In this document: positions 11,318 through 20,868 of the stretch, piece by piece
Layout of the letters: each line of letters begins with the position of its first letter
How positions within the stretch are numbered: position 1 is the first letter of the stretch
Source of the DNA: Dactylosporangium siamense
GTDB lineage: Bacteria > Actinomycetota > Actinomycetes > Mycobacteriales > Micromonosporaceae
DNA length: 64,000 bases
NCBI RefSeq assembly: GCF_016862795.1
Contig: NZ_BONQ01000071.1
Coordinates: forward strand, 62,001 to 126,000
Direction: 5' to 3'
Notes under the pieces: model-generated
Database searches by the model: none
Seen by the model: only the letters and a program-made list of their open reading frames with translations
Told to the model about the DNA's origin: nothing
Position numbers and translations under genes: made by a program

Positions 11318-12456
11318 AGCGGGCAGTCCTGGCCGCGGCGCTGGCCGCGGTGCTCACCATGACGCTGACCGCCGGGTCCTGCATGCCCGACAAGGATCCG
11401 GTCGAGGATCCCGCACCGGACGTCTCCTATCAGGAGGAGGCGCCGGCGCCGGCCGGTTCGGAGGATCCGCACAACCGGCAGTCGGTGGTCCAGGTGCCGA
11501 AGGGCACCTCGCCGCGCGGGGTCGAGTTCGCCGACGCCGACACCGGCTATGCCCTGTTCAGCACGTGCGTCAACGGCCTGGCCTGCCAGGTGGGCCTGGT
11601 GGTCACGCTCGACGGAGGCCAGTCGTGGGTGGCCCGCAAGGTGCCCTTCGACGACGCCACCGAGGTCGAGATGCGGTTGGGCCGGGGCGACGTGCTGCTG
11701 CTGCGCACGGTGCCCGGCGGCTGGTATGTCTCCCGCGACACCGGCCGCACCTTCCAGCAGCACCCGCTCATCCCGGCACCGCCGGAGGTCAACCTCACCG
11801 AGCCGCGCTTCAGCATCGGGTGCCTCGACGGCACGGTCGACTGTGCGGCCAGGCAGCCGATCGAGATCACCGACGACGGCAAGCGGGTCGCGCTGCCGGC
11901 CCATCCCGCCGGCAACCAGCGCTTCACCAGCCTGGTCGCGCAGGCCGACGGCAAGCTGTGGCTGACGGCGCAGGCCGTCGAGACCTCCAGCACCGTGGCC
12001 CCGATGATCACGGTCAGCGTCTGGAGCAGCCCCGATCACGGTCGCACCTGGCGGGCCGAGGGCGCGGCCCGGCTGCCGCAGCAGAGTGGTGTGGAGCCGC
12101 ACGTGGTCGTCGCTCCCGACGGGTCCGACGTGTGGCTCGCGGGCAACCAGTACGCGGCCCGCCGCAGCGTCGCCGGCACCTGGGTCGAGGCGGACGCGAT
12201 GCGAGAGATCGCCGAGGTGTACAGCGCTGAGGTGCTGCCCGGCGGCATCCTGCTGGTCGCCAGCGGCCAGGGCGTCTGGACCGTCGACAACGAGAAGCGC
12301 ACCCGGGACCAGGGCGGCCGGCTGGTCTTCCGGCTCCGCCGGCTGTCGGACACCGCGATCCTCGGCTACCCGGCGCAGCAGTCGGGTGAGGTGTGGCTGT
12401 GCGAGGTGAAAGACAAGATTTGTGACTGGTCGAAGGTCGCTGTCACTGCGCGATAA
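11314..12456 (+). CDS. Exported Asp-box (BNR) beta-propeller-like protein, possible lipoprotein
   Basis: 380 residues. A basic start followed by a hydrophobic signal (AVLAAALAAVLTMTLTAG) ends at Cys25 in the context AGSC, a weak lipobox. Three Asp-box motifs are visible: TLDGGQSW, SRDTGRTF and SPDHGRTW. These mark sialidase-like or photosystem-II-assembly-like propellers, but no sialidase catalytic set is evident, so binding rather than hydrolysis is likelier. GTG 11314 overlaps the DUF1707 stop as GTGA; GTG 11305 is an alternative. The upstream coupling suggests a shared envelope role. Function is otherwise unknown. Confidence 0.72.
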   Translation: MKRAVLAAALAAVLTMTLTAGSCMPDKDPVEDPAPDVSYQEEAPAPAGSEDPHNRQSVVQVPKGTSPRGVEFADADTGYALFSTCVNGLACQVGLVVTLDGGQSWVARKVPFDDATEVEMRLGRGDVLLLRTVPGGWYVSRDTGRTFQQHPLIPAPPEVNLTEPRFSIGCLDGTVDCAARQPIEITDDGKRVALPAHPAGNQRFTSLVAQADGKLWLTAQAVETSSTVAPMITVSVWSSPDHGRTWRAEGAARLPQQSGVEPHVVVAPDGSDVWLAGNQYAARRSVAGTWVEADAMREIAEVYSAEVLPGGILLVASGQGVWTVDNEKRTRDQGGRLVFRLRRLSDTAILGYPAQQSGEVWLCEVKDKICDWSKVAVTAR

Positions 12457-12458
12457 GA

Positions 12459-12479
12459 CTTGAGTGGAATAGACTCAAC
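12459..12479 (+). promoter_or_regulatory. HAIR operator upstream of clpB
   Basis: CTTGAGT-N7-ACTCAAC, a full match to the HspR operator consensus, lies 50 nt before clpB and 3 nt after the preceding stop codon. Known actinobacterial HspR regulons contain both dnaK and clpB, so this is expected biology. Confidence 0.9.
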
Positions 12480-12529
12480 CTCGGAACTGTCGTATCTGTT
12501 GCACGGGTACGAACCGGAACGAGGAGCCG

Positions 12530-15124
<2,595 letters not shown>

Positions 15125-15135
15125 GGACGAGGGCG

Positions 15136-15504
15136 ATGCTGTGGAAGAAGAACGGTGCGTTCGATGAGGAACTGCGCCAACTCGCCGACGCCGACACGCT
15201 GGCGTTCGGCGGGGTCGGCATCGCCGGCACGCTCCTGCCGGCCACCAAGGCCTATTTCGCGGTCGAGGAGGGTCTGCGCCAGCACGGCGCCGAGCTGAGG
15301 CCCAAGCTGGAGGCGCTCCTCGACCGCGCCAAACCCGCCGGCCGGCTCTATGCGGCCGAGCTGCTCACCCACGTCGACGCCGAGGCGGGCCGGGCCGCCT
15401 GGCAGCGCCTCGCCCGGCAGGATGCCGAGGTCACGACGTTCAGCGGCTGCATGATGGGCACCACCACGCTCACCCGATATGCGCAAGATCGTCTCAACAC
15501 CTGA
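15136..15504 (+). CDS. Small hypothetical protein downstream of clpB
   Basis: 122 residues, helical, no membrane segment. It begins MLWKKNGAFDEEL and includes a segment (RPKLEALLDRAKPAGRLYAAELL, interrupted by Pro-Ala-Gly) reminiscent of alpha-helical repeat proteins, then GCMMGTTTLTRYAQ. No family recognised. It follows clpB by 11 nt with a GGACGAGG ribosome-site-like stretch, so it is probably co-transcribed and heat-inducible, but a link to disaggregation is only positional. Confidence 0.7.
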   Translation: MLWKKNGAFDEELRQLADADTLAFGGVGIAGTLLPATKAYFAVEEGLRQHGAELRPKLEALLDRAKPAGRLYAAELLTHVDAEAGRAAWQRLARQDAEVTTFSGCMMGTTTLTRYAQDRLNT

Positions 15505-15573
15505 GGACTGTAGCTGCGGGAACGGCGCCACATCGATACGGTTGATCCTCAAGGTTTCCTGGGAGGAGATCCG

Positions 15574-16227
15574 ATGGCATTCGCCGACCCAGCGTCTGGG
15601 CCGCGCGCCCGACCGTCCACCGTCAACCTGGCCGTCTACCTGCTCTACGCCGCGGCCGGCATCGAACTTATCAACATCATCATTTCACTGGCCTACGCCG
15701 GGGCCCTCACCGACGGCGCGAAGAAGGCCGTCGCCGGCACCTCGCAAGAGGGCGCAGGTCTGGGCCAGGGCGCGACCGGCACCATCACGGTCATCGTCGG
15801 CGTGCTCATCATCGTGCTGCTGGGCCTGCTGGCGGTCTACGTCGGCAAGGGCAAGCAGGTCGCCCGGATCCTCACCTGGGTCCTCGGTGGCATCGCGGCG
15901 TGCTGCACCGTCGCCGCGTTCGGCTCCAGCGTCCTGGTCAAGAGCTCGTGGGAGACGCTCCGCAAGGACGACCCGAAGCTTCCGACCTGGGATCAGTACA
16001 ACGAGCTGCTCTACTCCGAGGTGCCGGGCTGGTATCAGCCGGTCACCACGATCCTGGGCGTGCTGCTGATCCTGGCGATCCTGGGCGCGATCGTGGCGCT
16101 GGCGCTGCCGCCGTCGCACCCGTACTTCCGCAAGGTCGAGGCGCAGTGGGAGCCGCCGGCGCCGGGCGCGGGCGGCGACCCGAACTGGCCGCCGGCGGGC
16201 GGCCCGAACCAGCCGCCAACGATGTGA
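15574..16227 (+). CDS. Four-helix membrane protein with proline-rich tail
   Basis: 217 residues. Hydrophobic helices lie near residues 18-42 (VNLAVYLLYAAAGIELINII is the first), 70-90 (TITVIVGVLIIVLLGLLAV), 98-118 and 150-180 (TTILGVLLILAILGAIVAL). A cytoplasmic or surface Pro/Gly tail (PPAPGAGGDPNWPPAGGPNQ) closes the protein. Actinobacteria carry many such short multi-pass proteins of unknown role. GGGAGGAG precedes ATG 15574 at ideal spacing, and a terminator follows 20 nt after the stop. No function can be assigned. Confidence 0.78.
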   Translation: MAFADPASGPRARPSTVNLAVYLLYAAAGIELINIIISLAYAGALTDGAKKAVAGTSQEGAGLGQGATGTITVIVGVLIIVLLGLLAVYVGKGKQVARILTWVLGGIAACCTVAAFGSSVLVKSSWETLRKDDPKLPTWDQYNELLYSEVPGWYQPVTTILGVLLILAILGAIVALALPPSHPYFRKVEAQWEPPAPGAGGDPNWPPAGGPNQPPTM

Positions 16228-16246
16228 ACCAGTTGCACTGAACGAC

Positions 16247-16274
16247 GCAGGGCCCCGGGCAACCGGGGCCCTGC
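16247..16274 (+). terminator. Terminator-type hairpin after the membrane protein gene
   Basis: GCAGGGCCCCGG (16247-16258), loop GCAA, CCGGGGCCCTGC (16263-16274): 12-bp perfect GC stem with a GNRA tetraloop and no U-run, the usual actinomycete form. Confidence 0.8.
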
Positions 16275-16291
16275 CGCGTATGGTGCCGGGC

Positions 16292-17065
16292 ATGACCGAC
16301 CAGCCAGTCGCACTCGTCACCGGCGCTACCGCGGGCATCGGGGCCGCGTTCGCCCGCGAGCTCTCCGCCCAGGGCTACGACCTGGTGCTGGTGGCCCGCG
16401 ACCAGGCCCGCCTCGAGGCGATGGCGGCCGAGCTGGGCGGCGCCGAGGTGCTGCCCGCGGACCTGTCGACGCCGGAGGGCTGCGACCTGGTCGCGGCCCG
16501 GCTGGCCACCGCCGTGGACCTGCTGGTCAACAACGCCGGGATGAGCCTCAACACGCCGTTCCCCCGCTCCACCGTGGAGCGGGAGGAGCTCCTGCTGCGA
16601 CTCAACGTCAACGCGGTCATGCGGCTCACGCTCGCGGCCCTGCCCGCCATGTCTGCCCGCGGCAGGGGAGGCATCATCAACGTGTCGTCCGTGACCGGGT
16701 TCGCCGCCATGATGCCCGGCTCCACGTATCCGGCCACCAAGGCCTGGGTGACCAACTTCAGCGAGTCGACCGGGCTGCTGGTCCGCTCGACCGGGGTCCG
16801 CGTGATGGCGCTGTGCCCCGGGTTCACGCGCACCGAGTTTCACGAGCGGGCCGGCATCGACGCGTCCAAGACCCCGTCGTGGCTGTGGCTGGACGCCGGC
16901 CGCGTGGTGCGCGACGGCCTGCGCGATCTGAAGAAGGGCAAGCTGGTCAGCGTGCCCGACTGGAAGTACAAGATGGTGGTCTTCGGGGTGCGGCACGCGC
17001 CGCAGGCGCTGGTGCGGCGGGTCGCCAGGAACACCAGGACCCGCATCGGCCGCGGTGATCATTGA
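16292..17065 (+). CDS. Short-chain dehydrogenase/reductase
   Basis: 257 residues from ATG 16292 (an ATG at 16280 would add four). Rossmann dinucleotide motif TGATAGIG near residues 11-18, NNAG at about 82, catalytic Ser in NVSSVTG, and YPATK supplying catalytic Tyr and Lys. The family reduces or oxidises alcohols and ketones with NAD(P)H; the substrate pocket is not diagnostic. The C-terminal part ends in a basic AGNTRTR-like segment. It is a single gene between a terminator and a 339-bp spacer, so it appears to be its own transcription unit. The specific substrate is unknown. Confidence 0.9.
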   Translation: MTDQPVALVTGATAGIGAAFARELSAQGYDLVLVARDQARLEAMAAELGGAEVLPADLSTPEGCDLVAARLATAVDLLVNNAGMSLNTPFPRSTVEREELLLRLNVNAVMRLTLAALPAMSARGRGGIINVSSVTGFAAMMPGSTYPATKAWVTNFSESTGLLVRSTGVRVMALCPGFTRTEFHERAGIDASKTPSWLWLDAGRVVRDGLRDLKKGKLVSVPDWKYKMVVFGVRHAPQALVRRVARNTRTRIGRGDH

Positions 17066-17291
17066 GTAGGACGAGCATCGAACATGATTGAGGTCACGGG
17101 GTCGCCGAACGGTTGGAAATCGACGGCGAAGGGCTGAGTCCTTGCGCAGCCGACCCTGCATCCAGGCATTTGCGCAGGTCAGGGCCTATGTGACAGGTCG
17201 GCCGAGGGGTACAGATTCGGCGAAACCAACGCGAATCTCCCTCATGTGTGCTTCGTTGACCCATGTCACCGTCACCCCTCGCGTCACTCGT

Positions 17292-17310
17292 GGTGATCGC
17301 TGCGATCACC
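17292..17310. promoter_or_regulatory. Palindrome GGTGATCG-CTG-CGATCACC upstream of pyrE
   Basis: Perfect 8-bp arms around 3 nt. It could be a weak terminator of the SDR transcript (a pyrimidine-rich TTCGTATTCCTCC follows) or a repressor site about 95 bp before pyrE. There is no basis for naming a regulator. Confidence 0.5.
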
Positions 17311-17392
17311 TTCGTATTCCTCCTCGTCCCCTTGACGGACCTATATTTCTGCAAGAGTGCGGGTCATCGATTCGCTCGGGAGATTTAGCGCG

Positions 17393-17398
17393 TACGCT
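17393..17398 (+). promoter_or_regulatory. -10 hexamer for leaderless pyrE
   Basis: TACGCT, 6 nt before ATG 17405, no ribosome site. A leaderless mRNA is indicated. The same hexamer and spacing recur at 62601. Confidence 0.6.
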
Positions 17399-17404
17399 TC
17401 GGTC

Positions 17405-17944
17405 ATGACCGACCGTGACGACCTGCTGAAACTCGTGCTCGACCTGGCTGTGGTCCGAGGGCAAGTCACGCTGTCGTCCGGACAACTAGCCGACTGGTAC
17501 GTGGACCTACGTCGCTTGACGTTGCACCATGCTGGTGCACCGCTCGTCGGCCGGGTGCTGCTCGATCTGGTCGCCGACTGGGATTTCGACGCTGTGGGAG
17601 GGCTGACCCTCGGCGCCGATCCGGTGGCCACCGCGATGTTGCACGCTGCCGCCGCACGGGGGACGGGTCGCAAGCTCGACGCGTTCGTCGTGCGGAAGAG
17701 TGACAAGGCTCACGGTCTGCAGCGACGGGTCGAAGGACCCGACGTCAAAGGCCGGCGGGTGTTGGCGGTCGAAGACACCTCCACGACAGGAGGAAGCGTT
17801 CTGACTGCCGTAGAGGCGTTGCGCGAGGCCGGCGCTGAAGTTGTCGGTGTCGCGGTTATCGTCGACCGTGGGGCGGAAAAGGCGGTCCGCGCCGCGGGGC
17901 TGAGCTATCGCTCAGCATTTTCGTTGGCCGACCTCGGCCAATAG
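17405..17944 (+). CDS. pyrE: Orotate phosphoribosyltransferase
   Basis: 179 residues, the normal actinobacterial PyrE length. It converts orotate and PRPP to OMP in de novo pyrimidine synthesis. Family features include LSSGQLADWYVDLRRLTL at the N-terminus, GGLTLGADPVATA, the loop FVVRKSDKAHG and the PRPP motif VLAVEDTSTTGGSVL. ATG 17405 is chosen because the family starts here; an upstream in-frame ATG (17357) lies in the promoter. It is isolated from the other pyr genes. Confidence 0.96.
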   Translation: MTDRDDLLKLVLDLAVVRGQVTLSSGQLADWYVDLRRLTLHHAGAPLVGRVLLDLVADWDFDAVGGLTLGADPVATAMLHAAAARGTGRKLDAFVVRKSDKAHGLQRRVEGPDVKGRRVLAVEDTSTTGGSVLTAVEALREAGAEVVGVAVIVDRGAEKAVRAAGLSYRSAFSLADLGQ

Positions 17945-17967
17945 GGCTGAAAAATTGTCGATTCGGA

Positions 17968-17983
17968 CCTGCGTATATGCAGG
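17968..17983. promoter_or_regulatory. Candidate ArsR-type operator
   Basis: CCTGCGTATATGCAGG, a 16-bp near-palindrome (14 of 16 positions symmetric) with an AT-rich centre, 25 bp before the arsR-family gene. ArsR/SmtB regulators usually bind such imperfect dyads at their own promoters. Confidence 0.55.
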
Positions 17984-18007
17984 CGGGTCGATGGTGTTGG
18001 TGGAAGG

Positions 18008-18388
18008 ATGGAATACGTGGGAACTGCGCTGGCTGAGATGACCCTGCCCCAGATCTCGCCGCTTGCTGGCGAGCCGATTGACCGCGCCGATGCCGAGCGT
18101 CTTGCCGGCGTCCTGAAGGCACTTGCCGACCCTGCCCGACTCCGGCTCCTGAGCCTGATCCAGTCGGCGCCGGACGGCGAGGCGTGTGTGTGTGACCTGA
18201 CGGCCCCGCTCGGGCTCTCGCAGCCCACGGTGAGCCACCACCTGCGAATCCTGACCGAGGCTGGGCTGCTGGAGCGCGAGAAGCGGGGTGTCTGGGCGTT
18301 CTACCGCCTGGTGCCCGCCGCCATCGGCACCATCGCCGACCTTCTGACGCCGCCGCGCAAGCGGGCGACCAAGAAGGCTCCTCGGTAG
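18008..18388 (+). CDS. ArsR/SmtB-family transcriptional repressor
   Basis: 126 residues. Winged helix: LKALADPARLRLLSLIQ, then ACVCDLTAPLGLSQPTVSHHLRIL (recognition helix) and a wing with REKRGVWAFYRL. The CVC pair in helix alpha-3 is the classic alpha-3N metal(loid)-sensing motif, so As(III), Cd or a similar inducer is plausible. A short Lys/Arg tail ends the protein. It is 4 nt upstream of the aldolase gene, suggesting an operon. No arsenite pump, reductase or metal ATPase is adjacent, which is unusual for a metal sensor. Confidence 0.9.
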   Translation: MEYVGTALAEMTLPQISPLAGEPIDRADAERLAGVLKALADPARLRLLSLIQSAPDGEACVCDLTAPLGLSQPTVSHHLRILTEAGLLEREKRGVWAFYRLVPAAIGTIADLLTPPRKRATKKAPR

Positions 18389-18392
18389 GGCC

Positions 18393-19031
18393 TTGCTGCA
18401 TCGGCCCGACGATCTGCGCGACCAGCTTGCCCTCCTGGGGCAGGCGGTCGTGCAGGCTGGGCTCGTCGTGGGCTCGGGCGGCAACCTGTCCGCCCGAGCA
18501 CCCGGCTCCGATGAGTGCTGGGTGACAGCCGCCGGCACCTGGCTCGACGGACTCTCCCGGGACTCGTTTGTTCGGGTCCGAATCAGCGATGGCGCGGTGC
18601 TTGACACAACGGCCGCGCCATCTTCTGAAATCGGGCTCCACCTCGCGACCTACCGCGTCCGGCCCGACGCGAACGCGATCGTGCACCTGCACCCACAGAC
18701 GGTGCTCCTGCTCGACGCCATCGGCGAGCCCGTCCGGCTCGTCACCACCGACCATGCCTTCTACCTGCGGCAGGTCGTGACCACGCCGTTCAGCCCGCCC
18801 GGCGATGCCCGGGTCGGTGAACTCGCCGCGGCCGCGTGCGCCGGCGGCGTCAACTGCGTGATCCTCTCCCATCACGGCTGCTCCGTGATCGCCGACTCGG
18901 TCGAGCTCGCACACAAACGCGCCTTCTATCTCGAAGAGGCGGCGCAGCTGACTTACCGAGCGTTAACCCTGGGTCGCACGCTGCAGCCGGTGCCGACCGA
19001 CTGGCTCGACCGCCCCGCCGCAACCGCTTGA
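18393..19031 (+). CDS. Class II aldolase/adducin-family protein
   Basis: 212 residues. Conserved points: GSGGNLSAR near residues 28-36, SSEIGLHLATY (active-site Glu), IVHLHP (zinc His pair) and ILSHHG (third zinc His). These are zinc-dependent aldolases, epimerases or dehydratases acting on sugar phosphates such as fuculose-1-phosphate. The TTG start lies 4 nt after the arsR stop, so translation probably depends on the upstream gene. Start codon choice is the least certain part; the next in-frame GTG (18447) would cut into the domain. The substrate is unknown. Confidence 0.82.
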   Translation: MLHRPDDLRDQLALLGQAVVQAGLVVGSGGNLSARAPGSDECWVTAAGTWLDGLSRDSFVRVRISDGAVLDTTAAPSSEIGLHLATYRVRPDANAIVHLHPQTVLLLDAIGEPVRLVTTDHAFYLRQVVTTPFSPPGDARVGELAAAACAGGVNCVILSHHGCSVIADSVELAHKRAFYLEEAAQLTYRALTLGRTLQPVPTDWLDRPAATA

Positions 19032-19046
19032 CCTGCGCCTACACTC

Positions 19047-19086
19047 GTCCGATCGCGCGGACGATGGCGTCCGATCGCGCGGACGA
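19047..19086 (+). repeat. Tandem 18-bp palindromic repeat upstream of the VWA gene
   Basis: GTCCGATCGCGCGGACGA occurs at 19047-19064 and again at 19069-19086, separated by TGGC. Each copy is itself a dyad with GTCCG and CGGAC arms. TACACT (19040-19045) directly upstream could be a -10, which would put the repeats at the transcription start and early leader, where a repressor could act. Confidence 0.7.
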
Positions 19087-19104
19087 AGGGCAGGGTGAGG
19101 GCAC

Positions 19105-20784
19105 GTGGCGCAACGCCGGGGACGCTCGCTACGGGCACCGTTGGCAATCGTCGGAGTGCTGGGCCTGATCGGCGGGACAGTCGTCGCCGTGCGTGCCGTG
19201 GCCGGTGGTGACGGCGACTGCGCCGGCGGCGTCAAGCTCGTCGTGGCGGCCGCGCCGGACATCGCGCCCGCCGTCCGCGACGCCGCCGCCCGCTGGAGCG
19301 CCACCAAGCCTCAGGTCAGCGGCGACTGCGTCCAGGTGCAGGTGCGCGCCGCCGAGCCGGCCGACGTCGCCAACCAGCTCGCCGCGCGGGCCGGCGGCGC
19401 GATCAACGTGGCCGCCACCGTCCTGCCCTCGCCCGCCGACGCCGACGTGCCGACCGTCTGGATCCCCGACTCGACCGCGTGGATCGTGCGGATGCAGGCG
19501 GTCAGCCGGCAGGCGTTCGAGCCCGACGCCACGTCCGTCGCCGCCAGCCCGGTCGCCCTGGCCGTGCCCGACCAGCTCGCCGCCGCCCTCAACGCGAATG
19601 CCGGCACGGCCGGCGCACCGCAGATCGCCGCGCTGCTCGCCAAGGTCGCCGGCAAGCAGGCCCAGCTCGCCGCGATCGACCCCCGCCGCAGCACCGCCGG
19701 CCTCGCCGGCGCCGGCCTGCTCTACGACTCGATCGTCACCGAGCCCAAGAAGCTCGTCGACGTGGTCAAGGCCTACCGGTCCATCGCGGTCGCGGCGGAC
19801 CAGGCCGCCCTGAACAAGAGCACCGGCCCCGCCCAGGTCGCGCCGATGAGCGAGCAGGCGGTCATCGCCTACAACGCCACCGGGCCGGCCGTGCCGCTCA
19901 CCGTGCTTCCGATCGATCCGGCGGTGACGCTCGATTACCCGTACGCCACGATCAGCGGCAAACCGAGGGCCAACCTTGAAGCGGCCGGCCTGTTCCGCGC
20001 CGCCCTCACGGCGGACGGCAACCGGGACCTGTTCGCGAAGCTGGGCTTCCGCGCCGCCGACGGTTCGACCAGCGCGGGCTACCCGGCCGGGCGGGGCGCC
20101 GGCACCGCCCCGGTCACGGTCAAGCCCCTCGCCGAAGCGCAGAAGATCAACGACATCCTCGGGTACTGGAACGCCACCACCGCACCGTCCCGGGTCCTGA
20201 CACTGGTCGACGTCACCTCCTCGATGAACCGTCCGATGGCCGGCGCCGGCTCGCCCGCGCGCCTGCAGGTGCTGCGCAAGACGGCCACCGACGGGCTCGG
20301 CCTCTTCACCGACGACAGCGAGCTCGGCCTGTGGGCCTACGCGTCCGGCCTGCCCGGCGGGAAGGACTACCAGGAGGTCGTCCCCCTCAACCCGCTCAGC
20401 CAGGGGCAGCGGGCCAGGCTGACCGGGGCCGTCGCCGGGGCGAAGGCGGTCGGGACGGACGTCTGCGGCCTGTACGAGACGGTGCTGGCGGCGTACAAGA
20501 CGCTGAAAGAGGGCTACAAGGAGGGCCGCTCGAACACCGTCGTCGTCTTCACCGACGGCTCCAACTCCAAGCCCGGGATGAGCCTGGAGACACTGAAGTT
20601 GGAGCTGGAGCGGGCGACCGACCCGACCCGGCCGGTGCGCGTGGTGCTGCTGGGCGTCGGGCCCGACGTGCGGCAGCAGGAGCTGGCCGAGATCGCCGCC
20701 GCCACCGGTGGCCGGTCGTTCGTGGTCACCGACCCCGAGCAGATCGGCAACATCTTCCTGCAGGCCCTGATCCGGACCAGCTGA
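19105..20784 (+). CDS. Exported substrate-binding-like protein with C-terminal VWA domain
   Basis: 559 residues. A single N-terminal hydrophobic segment (APLAIVGVLGLIGGTVVAV) acts as signal or anchor. Residues about 40-340 look like a periplasmic solute-binding domain (VKLVVAAAPDIAPAVRDAAARW, then PVALAVPDQLAAAL). Residues 362-555 form a von Willebrand A domain; its metal site reads D369-V-T-S372-S373, with Thr replacing the usual first Ser, and VVFTDG carries the later Asp. Such proteins face outward and bind ligands or partners through Mg2+. Start GTG 19105 follows a GGGTGAGGG stretch. The partner and ligand are unknown. Confidence 0.8.
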   Translation: MAQRRGRSLRAPLAIVGVLGLIGGTVVAVRAVAGGDGDCAGGVKLVVAAAPDIAPAVRDAAARWSATKPQVSGDCVQVQVRAAEPADVANQLAARAGGAINVAATVLPSPADADVPTVWIPDSTAWIVRMQAVSRQAFEPDATSVAASPVALAVPDQLAAALNANAGTAGAPQIAALLAKVAGKQAQLAAIDPRRSTAGLAGAGLLYDSIVTEPKKLVDVVKAYRSIAVAADQAALNKSTGPAQVAPMSEQAVIAYNATGPAVPLTVLPIDPAVTLDYPYATISGKPRANLEAAGLFRAALTADGNRDLFAKLGFRAADGSTSAGYPAGRGAGTAPVTVKPLAEAQKINDILGYWNATTAPSRVLTLVDVTSSMNRPMAGAGSPARLQVLRKTATDGLGLFTDDSELGLWAYASGLPGGKDYQEVVPLNPLSQGQRARLTGAVAGAKAVGTDVCGLYETVLAAYKTLKEGYKEGRSNTVVVFTDGSNSKPGMSLETLKLELERATDPTRPVRVVLLGVGPDVRQQELAEIAAATGGRSFVVTDPEQIGNIFLQALIRTS

Positions 20785-20810
20785 GGCAGGCCGTCACCAA
20801 CCCGGACCGG
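20785..20810 (+). repeat. 26-bp exact copy of a dnaK segment in the VWA gene 3' flank
   Basis: The 26 bases here are identical to dnaK positions 5824-5849, with both flanks differing. The copy begins right after the TGA at 20782-20784. Its end, CCGGACCGGCTGAGG, also nearly repeats the gene's own terminus CCGGACCAGCTGAGG 30 bp earlier, creating a second in-frame TGA ten codons on. Confidence 0.75.
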
Positions 20811-20825
20811 CTGAGGACGTGAAAA

Positions 20826-20852
20826 GACCCGGCCGCCAGGGGCGGCCGGGTC
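20826..20852. terminator. Bidirectional terminator between VWA and DedA genes
   Basis: GACCCGGCCGCC, loop AGG, GGCGGCCGGGTC: perfect 12-bp stem preceded by AAAA (a U-tract for the leftward transcript). It separates two convergent genes. Confidence 0.85.
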
Positions 20853-20868
20853 CGATGTCGAAACGAGG

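Larger units (their letters stand above)
17066..17404. other. Intergenic region between SDR gene and pyrE
   Basis: 339 bp with no credible coding frame on either strand. It holds one strong palindrome (17292-17310), a TTGACG motif near 17332, and the pyrE -10 at 17393-17398. The sequence is less GC-biased than its surroundings. The remainder shows nothing recognisable. Confidence 0.6.

Noticed and set aside
17066-17404. tRNA or other structured RNA gene before pyrE
   Set aside because: No cloverleaf, T-arm consensus or CCA end could be traced on either strand.
19047-19086. Two repeats as a CRISPR array
   Set aside because: Two 18-bp copies with a 4-bp spacer are far too short; an operator pair fits better.
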